DNA of 64,000 bases from Amblyomma americanum. Lineage: Eukaryota; Arthropoda; Arachnida; Ixodida; Ixodidae. The notes under the pieces were generated by a model that made no database searches, was not told the origin of the DNA, and saw only the letters and a program-made list of their open reading frames with translations. Below are positions 40,201-52,700 of this stretch, one piece after another. How positions within the stretch are numbered: position 1 is the first letter of the stretch; every line of letters begins with the position of its first letter. The stretch spans positions 107,255,548 through 107,319,547 of the forward strand of contig NC_135500.1 in the NCBI RefSeq assembly GCF_052857255.1. The letters are read 5' to 3'. A program made the translations under genes and the position numbers.

Positions 40201-43200
40201 TCGACAGGTAACCTGCTACCCCCTCCCCCCCCCCCCCCCCGTTCCTACTGTCAGCAGCAAATAAGATGCAGCGGTGCAAAGAACACACGCACACACATAA
40301 GAGATGTTGCAGAAAACTCGCTTTTCCCCACCACCCAGGCCACAAAAAGTGCGGAGCCATTCACAGCAGCACGCAAAGCGCATGGCAGACCTCGACTCTG
40401 TATCGCCAGCCTCACCTGGATGACTCCCGCTGGAAAGCGCTGGTAGTGGAGGAGGAGGCGAGCGCTTTGGGCAGAGATCTTTGGGGGACTGATGCGGGGG
40501 ATCTTTGGGGAAGGTGGGAAAGGGGCCGCAGGAGGGAGGAAAGGAAGCAACAGAAAAGAAGAAAAAAAAGCACACACACCGCATGAAGGCCTGTGGGAGG
40601 AGGGGCACGGAAGGGCAACGGGGCGGAGAGGAGTCCCACAGAACCACCCACTGAAGCACATGCACAACCACTGGCGCAGCAAGCAACAGGATGGGGGGGG
40701 AGGCAACAGCCAAGCACAGCGGCAGCAATGGCCCACTAGTACCAGGCATGGCAGCCACTACAAAACTTGCACCACACCAAATGCTTACCCTCGAATTTCA
40801 ACAAGCACACAGTGTGGCAGTCCACATGGTTGGTGGCATCTACACAGAATTCAGGGGCCCTGACAGCTGCATACAAGTGCGGCGTTTAGCTACGCAAGAA
40901 GCACATTTCTTTCCCCCAAAAAGAGTTTACGGAAGTTTTGGCGAGGGATGCACTATTTACACGGTGTAAAATATTAGCAAAAAAAAGATATTCTAACAAG
41001 AAAAATATAGGAGAGTTGATCACACAAGAAAATATGATAATTGGAACTCATTCCAAAAAAATCAAAACGGAGAGCCTACGATTATTGAAAAACTTAACAG
41101 TAATGAACACATACTGTACTGTTGCACAAGCAGGTTCAGAAGTCTTTGTGACCACCACCGCTACCTACTGCAGCTGGGGTGGAGAAACAAGTGGCCTTTG
41201 AATGAGCATGCTGGTGACTTCCCGTCAGCTGAGCTCTTTGCTTTGCAGTGTTTCAAAGTCTACACTTGGAATGGCAGAAGCTACCGCACTTACTCGCGTA
41301 ATTTGCACACTTCTTTTTAAATATTTAGGATTCAAAAAGCAGGCATGTAAATTATATGGAAATTTTCACGAACATGTCCTAAAAAAACTCAACAAAGGTC
41401 ACAAAGTGCAATGTATACTGTATGTTGCCACCTGTATGTCGACCTTCCCAATTCGCACCCTTCGCTGACCAGAAAAAAATGAGACAAAATATAGTCAATA
41501 TCGCCCCATGTTATGTAGTTAGGTCCCTGCGGGATAGCATTACAGCACGAGTGCAGCTCAGAGCAATAAATGCACAATGATACTACCGCAAAGCCAGACG
41601 TCAGAGGCAAATGGAGACAAGGCAATAAACTGGTTCCTTTGAATGCGGCCCGGCTGACTAGCAGGAAACCAAACAGCAAACGGCGGTTGCCAGAAGTTAC
41701 TCTCGCAACCGTTCCTCCGGAAAGCCAACGCCAGTGCAGGCGAACTGGGTGAACATGCAATTCTTCCCTCGCCGCTCACACCTTTCGTAGCCGCACACGG
41801 CGACACGGCAGCACCGATGTTCCCAAGCCTGCCTTGCGTGCACCCGCATGCACGCTGTTGAGGAGCGAAAAATGTGCAAGACGCTATTTTTTCAGATGCG
41901 GGTAATAAATTAGGGCTGCACAGATTACCTGTGCATGTGAAGCCCCAACAGGTAGGTAGGAAGGTATGTGTAGGAAAGCATGTGGGATTTGTGCAAAAGT
42001 TGTCCACGGGCTGGGATACCGTAGCAGAGGGCTGCAGATTTGCCTCGACCCCTTGAGACTCTTTAGCGTGCATTTAACAATGCACAGCACACAACTGCCT
42101 CCACGAAAGTGCAACCAAAATTCAATTCTGCCCGAGGACAGTGAAGCGAGAGGAATCGTGTCCACATACCATGCTTTTTCCTCCAAATTTGTTTCTGCAC
42201 TAGGCAGTCTTTTCCCCGTCATTTCTCGCTGCCCCAGAGTCAGATAGAAGTCAACACAAAATTCAGGTTGGCCACACAAGAAAAGCTACCCTTCTCAGTG
42301 CATTTTACCTTCCCTCCGCTTCCTAATCAACTATCTTTCAAATATCTTTCTTGATCAATTCTTTTGGTGCTCGGCTTCACCATCGCAGAAATATTGACTC
42401 TTGACTTTCGCGGCTTTCACATTTCAATTACTACATGTGCACCAAAAGGATGCACCAACAGTGGCAAGCCATGGATCCCATTACACGCGGGCTGCTGCAG
42501 CACAAACCAAGCCTTTTCTGAATGCAAGCAATGACCTGACCCAAGCGCGAGACCAGCCTGTTGACGCCGTCAGCTCTTCAGCACCACTTGTCTGGCCACC
42601 GCTTTTGGGGAGACAGCACACGCATCCACACAACAGGAGGTTACAGTCATGGCAACAGTGGCACAGACAATACAGGGCAGAGAGAGACAATGAACACCCG
42701 TGCTCTATGCTATCGCTTCACAAGGTCGGAAAGCCAGAGCCCAAGAACAGATGGCAATAGATTTCTCAGACACATGCAGTGGATGCGAGGCTACAAGTTA
42801 CCGTAAGCTACTACAAAGTTAACTTCAAGAATTAAAACTTTGGCCAAATAAAGATCGATTTGTGTGAACCCACAAAAGACAAGATTACGCTACGATTACA
42901 ACCTTTGCCGCTCGCTTGCAGTGGAGAAAAGGGCGAAATGAACTTGGCGAATATGCCAAGAAGAAGAAACCAGCAAGGTGTGAAAGCATGCAAAACACGA
43001 GTGGTAGGAACTCGACAACAGCCTAATTTGTGCTGCAAATCCAAATTGATGGCTTGAATCACTGGGCCCAGGCTACACTCTGCATCGATGCTCTTATACT
43101 TGGGAATCAAAGATCCGAGCCAGATTCCAGCTACAATGCATCACAAAACAACCGTGAAAAAGATCCCGGCTGAGAGCAATTCCCGACGCGCCACACCGCG

Positions 43201-46200
43201 CAAGACCACTCACTGGAAGAAACTCGCTGAGAAAATTCTGGAGAAGGAGCTGCGCCATGATTCGATCCAATAAGCCTTCCATCTTATGGGCCAAATATAA
43301 TGCAAGCCACTGCACACTTTTCCACCCAACCTCCCAAGAGTGCGAACAATGGCTGAAAGCCGACCACTATACGGCTGGCTGCTGCGATCCCCGTCATCCT
43401 CAAAAACGCATGCACAGGCTTTTACAACACTCTCACACTCTTTCTTCTCTCCTCTGCCACTTCTCCATACACAGTTCCACTCTAATAAAACAAGAAGACA
43501 GCTACAAAAGAAAGAAGACACCAGGAGGAGAGGGCAAACTGCTTTGTTGCAGCACCACCGCTCACCGTGGGTGGCCTGCTGCCGGTCGTGTTGGGGCGTT
43601 TGGGTGCCTGGTCCGCCTCGGGCCCTTCCTCGAGGCTCTTGCGCTTGGGACCACTGCCGTCCTCAGCGCCCTCAGGCTGGAAAACAGCACGGAAAGGCTT
43701 TCGCTGTCATTTGGCTTCTAGCCGTCCTGCACAGACTTGTACTGGCTAAGGTGATGCAAACAGGCCTGAATTCCCCAGTTTCTTTTCGTTGCTGTTCCCC
43801 AAATACCCACTTGTTCCAAAATAAGCACACAATAATTACATGTGCATTGCAATTTTCTTTTCTTTTTTTCACATCTACAAGGGCACTATTTTCTACAAGA
43901 AATTGTGCATAAACGCGAGATTTTTAAAGCTTTTCTAAAGCCACGCAACCAAATGTTATAAAGCATGCCAATCTACTTCCATTAACAATGCAATCTACTT
44001 TGCAAGCTGATGACTAGTGAAAAAATGCTCTTCAGATTATTCTTTTTTTTCTCTTCTACAGCTTACAAAAGATGTGGCTGTACAAGGTAATGATAACAGG
44101 GCCGGATCTTTGCAAGTCACAGAGCAACCACTCAACATCAGCACATCTGAGCAAAGTGGTCCAGCAAGGGAGGGAGGAACACAGAAGTGCACACACGCAT
44201 TTTTTTTTTACCAACAGGCATAAAACACAAAGCAAAAAAGTCACACATGCCCAGAGAACAAAACAGTAGCACATCAGCAACTAAAAAATAAAAAGGTGGT
44301 TTCCTCAATTCAGTTGAGCTACACAACCTCAATTCAATCTGGTGAGCAAACATTCACGTTCCGTAGTGCAGGGAACAATGACCAAAAAGTGCACATGCTG
44401 AACGAAACAAGACAAACACAACTGCATCTATAAGTGCAATGCGAATGCATGTCTGACACCTTTCCCAACCCACTGAAAAAGAATAGAAAAAAAAAACTAC
44501 CTGCACAAAGAAGTTTGAAGCCTGAGCTACATGCATAGCAACATACGTATGGTTCAGAATGTAATTCACATGCAGGCACAAAAAAATACGACCACAAAAA
44601 ACGTGTCACCATACAGCTCAAACTTGCACAGAACAAGTGAGCAGCTAGCAAGCACAGAAAGACAAAAAACATAATAAAACTGCCACGGCAAATCAGCAGC
44701 AAGGTGCAACGCTCACAAATGAATGCCAGGACAACATGGACACAAGTCCAGGAAAACAAAACCTCCAAACCAGTATTAACCACCCTCAGACCAGCACTTC
44801 TCCAAGATGAACAGAGCGCACAGTTAATACACACAGAGGGTACCAAACACAAGCAGAAGAAAAACAAAGCCCAAAACCAAAATGCACAAACAACTGCCCA
44901 ACCTTTATTTCTCTTTTCTCAACAGCAGAGGTGGCTAACCATGCAGCAGGCAACAGCACGCGGCTGGTAAAGTGCTGACACATGCGTTCAAATGAAACAC
45001 CAGTGAAAAGGTCAGACAAGAGTGCGAAGACCGTCTACACGTGCAAAACAATCCAAGGCCGCAAAAGGCCAACACCCACTGTCACTGCACGTTCCGAGAA
45101 GGTACACAAACCTGGCCGAGGCAGGTCGCAAGTAAATGCCTAAACAACCTGATCTAGACACAATGATCTGGAAGCAGCAATGCACCAGCACAAAATCAAA
45201 GCTCCAACTATAAACACAGTCACAATGCCACGCAATTTGCAACGGACGCGTAAGAGAGACAGCACAGCAACGCTGCAGCAGTTGTCTCGCAGCCTCCTCA
45301 ACATTCCCCCAGAAGAGGGGCGGGGGAAAGGAGAGGGAGACGTGGAGCCCCATGCAGCAGGTACATGCACAGACAAAGCGAAGAGCTTAAAAAACTCCAC
45401 CCAAATGCCCAACCACTACATCACGTGGTGTTGGTTTCCATGCAATTTGAATTTCACTTGAGATACAGCAAATGTCCTTTGAAACCTCAAGGGCATGGTT
45501 AATTTGCAAAAAAAAAAAAGACTGCCACGCTTCAAGCTGGCTTGAAGTTGAGTGCAGGCTAAACTGGAAGTTATTTCAGTTTAACTGGTTGCAAACAGCC
45601 AACACGACAAAGCTACACGCAGTGCATACAATAACAGATGTCTGTTCAGCTGAAGCTAACGTCTAGCTAAGGTAACTGCCGCCCCATGCTCTCTACCACG
45701 AGCGCAATTTAATCAAAGCCAGAATGCCTCCGATTTCAAACAGGTTAAACTGGCTTCTGCAGAGCCCTTGGGTTCCTTGGGATATCTTTGGGTTCCCTGA
45801 GCACTTCCTTACACCTTGGCCATGCTTACACCCTCACCTTTGGCTTTGCCCACTTTATTTTGGACTGTTTCACTGTACAGCCAATCATCACCGACTGTTT
45901 GTAGGCACTTTTGTATGCAAGATTTCAGAACCCTTGCTTTTGAGCACAGAGTTCCCTCAGATACCACTAAAACAAGGCACTGCTTGAACACAAAACTTTC
46001 TCCCGCAACCAGTGCGACCTTCCCGAGCCCAGTGCAAGTCAGGTCAATTTCAGCTCCATGCACGTGCCCTAGAGACGTGGGAGAGCCCAGAGAGGCAGAG
46101 GCAGAGAGAACGGCTGCAAGCATCGCTGGCTACCCAGGCACATGGGGGGGGGGGGTTGTGGTGGTGGTAGTAGTTATTACCTTGTCGGGCGACTCGGCCT

Positions 46201-46694
46201 TGAGCAGCTGCTGAATGAGCAGATCCTGCGACCTGCGGAAACTCTTGTCCCCACTGTCCTCGCTATTCAGCAACTGCGAGCAGGACCACAGACACCCTGC
46301 TCCACCGACACGCTCGCTTCCCCATATTCCTCATTCTCGCCACTTTCCTCATTCTCACCGCTTTCCTCATTCTCGCCGCTTTCCTCATTCTCGCCGCTTT
46401 CCTCATTCTCGCCGCTTTCCTCATTCTCGCCGCTTTCATCATTCTCGCCGCTTTCATCATTCTCGCCGCTTTCATCATTCTCGCCGCTTTCATCATTCTC
46501 GCCGCTGTCATCATTCGCGCCGCTTTCATCATTCTCGCCGCTTTCATCATTCTCGCCGCTTTCATCATTCTCGCCGCTTTCATCATTCTCGCCGCTTTCA
46601 TCATTCTTGCCGCTTTCATCATTCTCGCCGCTTTCATCATTCTCGCCGCTTTTCTCGCAAGCACGCACCTACGCAAGCACACACAAGCACGCAC

Positions 46695-46737
<43 letters not shown>

Positions 46738-49700
46738 GCACGCGCGCGCGCGCCTCCTCCAATGGCAACTCACTAAGCAGCTGACTCGGGGACAACAATT
46801 CCCCGAGCCTTAATCACTGCCCAGTGCAACACTGTACCACAGACATGACCACCTCTTTCTAACTTAAACTTTTCTGTAGTCTGACCACCCTCGGTTATCT
46901 TCACCCTAGCCCTGCATGCAAACGTGGCATTTTATTTTTTTATTTGCAAAACGCATTTTGCGGCATGTGCAGAACAACAATTGTCTACAAACATGGCCCC
47001 AGATGAAAGCAATCCCAGCACCACTGCTGGCAAGATACATGCTTTCTGGCAGAAAGGTTCAAAGAGGGTACTTCACTCATTTCTGCTTAACAAATCTTGC
47101 AACTACCAGCACCAAACACAATTTTAGAACCAAAACACCGTTTGCCCACGTCGATGGGAGAGCTGGGCACAGGTGAGACAATGCTCACAAAAAAAAAATT
47201 CAGGGTCCGCAGGAAGAGAAGCCTCAATCGGTGTACAACCAACCAGACTCGGCAGTTAATTCAGGTGCAGACACACCTTCAAGCTAACAAGCCCTGGCAC
47301 CATGCAATCAGCAATCCACTGCAGCAATACAGACCAGTGCCCCTTCTAGACACAGCAAAGTACAAGTCCCAATAAATGCAGCAAGAGAGACTTTTATAGG
47401 TCAGGAAATAGGATTTAAATACATTTTTTCCAGCCACTAAACTACAACTCTTCATATCGATAACGAAAAAGACTGCTTGGCCACCGTTTGTAAGTGAACG
47501 GTAGTTTGGCCAAGCCTCAGAGATCAGCAACTAAAAAAGATTTTCAGCCTAAAAAAGTTCAGTTTTCCGAGGGTATAGCCTTCTTGTCATCGGTACATGG
47601 TAGTCTATCCGTACAAGCCAATGCTAAGCATTACTCAAAACCAAAACTTAGCATCCGCCTTCGTCTACAGAAGCCACTCCACACGCAATTTCTAAAACCA
47701 CATACAGTAAAAGCTCGTTAATTCAAACTTCACGGGACCGGGAAAAAAGTTTCAATTATCCGATGTACAAATTATCAAATGGCCTCGAAAAAACTGACAA
47801 CCATTTGCAAAAAGCGTCGGTCAACACTTCCCTCCGTTTTGCACCATCACTGTCCACAACGTTAGCTCTAGCAAGGGCGAGAAGCGAATTTTGCAGAGTG
47901 CCAGCACTTGTCCAGTTGAAACAAGCCTCGTTTTCAGTACGTTTGCCTTAAGGGCAACCTATATGAAGCAAACTTGCGCTGTGGATTACGCACCGCCACA
48001 GTGCAGCACCACAAGCGGCGGAAAAAGGGCGGCTGCCGCCAGACCGCTGCCACCAGGATTTAGAAACGGAACGTTTCCATATGCTTAGTAAAATGCTGAA
48101 AAGAACAGCTGTGCATTTACAATTAAGCTATTATTTATTCAATGACGACAAAGAGGACGAATTATTCTTTGTGACCCCTTTCTGAACCAAAATAGTTAAC
48201 CTGTTTGAAGCTCCCGCGCTTCCCGACGTCAACAGACGCGTAGTGGCTAAGTTTGAAAATCCGGCGAGTTTCATCGCTAAAATTTTGTACTGCAGGCATC
48301 TTCAGACAAAGTGAAAGCTTCGTGCGACTTATTTGCCGTGAACATGAGGCACAGTGTGGCGGCAACGAGGAGTTCGTGGTGTAGCGAGAGGCCGCTTCGG
48401 CAGGCGCGGGCGGCCATGTTGTAGAAGCGGGCGGAACTCAGGCGCGGTCGCGCCCTGATTGGTCTGCACTGACAGACCACGTTGGCCACTTCCGGCCAGC
48501 GGCTGACCGGCGGGCGATGCTAAAAGCCGGCGTCATGATCGCGACCTTTCATGGGTGTATTTCCGAATTAACAGGGCTCGAATTCAGAGGCTGCGAGTTT
48601 CGGAGGCTGTGCAGAAATGAGGGTAGGCAGCTGCCACCACGGCCGCCATCCCCTACCCTCGGGCACCGACGGCCGCTGCGCTGGTGATGGCGCCATTTAG
48701 GCTTTACCCACTCTTCCACGGTTTTATCAGGTTCCATCTGTCCCCGTTTAGGACATGAGCAGCCTCTAACTATGCGGAAGTGCTTTTTTTTTGTTACGTG
48801 CTGTGTGCCGAGCCGCCCAGACGCGGCGGCGCGCAGTTTGAATTGTCCGTAGCGGAACCAACTCGCTTTCGAATTAACAGGCTTTTTTATAGACTGATCT
48901 CTATGGAGCTTGGTCGGACCAAGTAGTGCAGTTCCAATTATCCGAAAATTCAAGGTATCGAGGTTCGAATTAACGAGCTTTAACTGTACCTCCAAAATCA
49001 CTGCAGCACTCCTGCCAACAATCACTTCACTCAAATGGCTGGCCCTCAACGCAACAAGCTTTGTACATCTCTTCCAGCCTTTGTGTTCGCTGTGCAAATT
49101 TGGTACAACCAAGAAGGCCAAGGCTGTGCAGAACGTGCCAACACAATGCAATTAATACCACACAGCCACATTTCTATCTTGTCAGACAAAGAACATGCAC
49201 TGCAGCCACAGTGCACCTAAATAGTCGTAAGTGAGTGTACACAAGTGCAAGCAAGCCTTCCTCATAAAAGCCTCTCCTCCATCATCCCAGTTTTCATTTT
49301 CATTGCTACCATGCATTTATCATTCCCATCTTGATTTTTTTCAAAGGTGCTCTCATGCAAGAAGCATAGCACACACACCATCTAGCAGTGCAAATCGAAC
49401 ATCACAAGTGACAGCAGACTGCACACGTGCAACATGTGAAACCCCTCAGCTAGCATAGTGGTAATCACATATTGACAGAGCATCATGGAAGCAATGAAAA
49501 CTGTGCAGAGACAATTCATGCACATACCTACACAGCAGTGGAACAGAGTGCGAGTCAAAGCAAGCACACAAGACTTAAACCGAACCAAACAAAAAGGCAC
49601 CCAAGTTGATCAAGCATTCCTTACAGCCTTCATCTGTAAACAGCACATTAATTCAATGCAGACTAGTGAGGCCTCACATTATGGGGCATCACCTTAGCTA

Positions 49701-52700
49701 CACACTCTGCAACACGAAAGTTACTTGGAAAGGTGGCGGTGACAAGTGATAACAAAAGCGACTTGCAATGATTAATAATGCCCAGGCACATAGCAAAATT
49801 CACTCTTATTATGATATGCTTTCTAGATGATTTAGAAGATGCGAGCATGTCAAGGTGTCAGGATAACTATGCTCGTAAGTAGACTCTAGGTTTCCTAATT
49901 CACACGACTACATCAATCACAGTCCTATTGTTCTTTCACACCCATTGATGACAATACCAACAAGAAAAATGGTTGATCCGATGCATTTTCTTTCAGCCCC
50001 AAAAAGCTAGAGGCCCTACCCTCTCCACATTTGGAAAAGAACGTTATGTCAAAGTGTGTCTAACAAAGCCTATCTGTAAATACTGCCATCCTTGTTTCAG
50101 CTGTGCTGAAGCCTCGTTGAAAGGGCTACCCAAGTGGATGAAGAAAGTTTGCACACACACCTCCCATTAACAGGAATGCACAACGATAATGATTTCAGCT
50201 AGCTTGCCCAGATGTTTCAGTGCACAATAAATTGGCTCTCATAAAAGTTCCCTGGAGAATCAAGGTACAAATCATTGCTGCTGTATGGTCACATCCTGTG
50301 CTCGTGCTATCCTCACGGTTTTGCCAGTGCACCTTACATCTACAATGCAACACAAATAGCACTCTTAAGAAGAAAGCACCATTACTCTTTCAAACTGCAC
50401 ATCATAATGATACAAACAAATTAAATCTAAGATTTAAGCTGGCGCCTGCCACCACGCAGCTAGCTGGAGCTTCCGTTACAATGATGATCCTATCAAAGGA
50501 CCTCTCAATTATTTATGCGCTGTATGAAAAGTCTATATCATGCGAATTCTTGGCACTGAGAACTCTTTCTAGAGGCCCGGACTTAAGTGCAATACCACAT
50601 AAAGTGAGCTGTGGCTAGTAGAGGCTGGTAGAGAGCATGCCATTTGCATGCAACTTCTGTCATGCAACTCATGAGTCAATGTTGACATTTTATACACCCA
50701 AGCAGCACAGTTCCCAAATTTTACGCACAGGTGGCATAACCGCCAAAATGCACGTGCACTTGCACCTACTTTTTTGCTCACTATTCATTCAGAAGCCGGT
50801 TTACGAAGAAAAAGGTGCAATTTTTCTCAAATGCAATCTGACCACAAGCAGGCTCATCCGAAAATTGAAAGGTGCATTGACACTTGCGAGTTGCGAAAGT
50901 GGCAGCCGAATGAGAAAGTGGCAGCCGCAAATGGTCGCACAGGTTGAAAAGATACAGTTGCATGCTGCTAGATTTTACAGCCTTGCAAGAGTCGTAAACT
51001 GCTAAAGCAATCAGTGAAACCTCAGAAGTGGCAAGAAGCTTGTTCTACATCCAGCTTTTCGTTGTTGGCACAGCAGAACCCCTCTATAGTAGTCACTTGG
51101 ACCAGCAAGAATCTTCACTATATCACGCTCTTTACTGTATCAGGCTCTTTACTACAGTTAAACCTGGATGTAACGAACCTCTATGTAACGAATTCCTGGA
51201 TTTAACGAAATTTTTGAATTCCCTAACGCCGCCCCCATTGAAGCCCATGTATTTTCGACCTCGATGTAACGAAAACGTTGCGGCAGTTAACCTTGATGTA
51301 ACGAACTCTCAAAGCTGATCAGTCATTACTTTTTGCACTTTTAAGGAAAATTCGACCAAATAAATGCACTATATTAGTGAATATTAGTATTGTACGGAGC
51401 CAACAGCTACACGAACGCCTGGGATCACCGCGACCAAGCGAACTTAGCGATGATGATGATAGCGACGGTTAGCGCGCGGCTAGCGCCGCCCCGTGCCCAA
51501 CGTAGCAGCCTGTTCAGGCTTTTCTTGTGTAGCGTGGCACCAGGTGGAGTTTGTAGCGGCGGTTGATTTCTTTTGTTGCATTTTTTATGTATGGATTTGA
51601 AAAAAAGCATTTTTATTTTGTGATTTCCATATGTTTCAATGGCTTAGACACAGTTATGTGCAAGAATTCACTTTAAAAGCAACGCTGATGGCCGGTTCTT
51701 TCATTACCAGGGCGAAGGAAGGAGAGGGTGGAAAGGAGGACGAGACCGACGGGACGACGCGTTGCATTCGCCATTTTGCGTTTGTCCTGCGTCTGTGCGT
51801 GTCAGCTGTGCTCTCGTGCTGGTTCGTTTGACTTGTTTTGGAGGTGCTAGGCCTGCCGTCGGCGTGTAGTCGTGCGTCTCCGCTTGTAACTGCGTCGTCG
51901 GTTGGTCATGATGAGTTCTGCTAGTTCTACTGCCAGAAAACGAAAAGTTTTGTCTTTCGAAGACAAACTTGCAATTTTAAATGCAGTCGCCGCGGGCGAG
52001 AAGAAGAAGGACATTGCCGCCCGTTTCAGCATTCCAGCGAGCACCCTATCAACGATTTTGAGTGCGGAACACAACATCAGAAACGCAGTGGAGTCGGGAA
52101 CAAGCTCGAAGAAAAAAAGCCTGAAGACGTCGACATATGCTGATGTGGACAAGGCAGTGTTCACGTGGTTTTTGGACACGCGAGCCAGAAATGTGCCCAT
52201 TAGTGGCGCGATTTTGCAACAGAAGGCAAAGGACTTTGCGTGTATCTTGGGCCATGACGATTTCAAGGCAAGCAACGGGTGGCTGCAGGGATTCAAGAGC
52301 CGACACGGTGTCGTCGGGAGAGTAATCAGCGGCGAATCTGCCTCCGCAGACAGCGATGCTGCTGCTTCATGGGTGGCTGACAAGCTGCCTGGAATACTGA
52401 GTCGCTTCGAGGCGGCCGATGTCTACAATGCCGACGAGACAGCTCTATTTTATCAAATGCTTCCGGGCCGCACGCTAGCACTAAAAGGTGATGACTGCCG
52501 CGGCAGAAAGCAGAGCAAGCTCCGCATAACGATTCTGCTGTGCGCCAACCTCGACGGCACAGACAAGCGAGTCCCGCTGGTTGTCGGCAAAAGTGCCCGT
52601 CCCAGGTGTTTTAAGGGAACGAAGCGTATGCCCGTCAAGTATGTGGCGAACTCCAAGGCGTGGATGACTCGGCCAATATTTTCAGAATGGTTAACGGAAT

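Noticed and set aside
40216..40758. Minus-strand frames rich in Pro/Ser/Cys
   Set aside because: Composition of a C-rich intron explains them; only a small splice-bounded part (40416-40502) was kept as a weak candidate.
41283..41470. TTTACTCGCG-like wording as another POGK-type element
   Set aside because: Only one short terminus-like stretch (CACTTACTCGCGTAATTTGC) is present, with no partner end or coding remnant.
44334..44867. 177-residue Cys/Phe/Leu-rich minus-strand frame
   Set aside because: It is the product of A-rich plus-strand DNA, with no recognisable domain.
46267..46733. Long repetitive open frames (GENDES-, RMMKAA- or HHSRRF-type repeats) over the 18-bp minisatellite
   Set aside because: Openness follows from a stop-free 18-bp unit; the frames end within or just past the exon 5 acceptor, and the frame that continues into exon 5 contains TGA in each unit.
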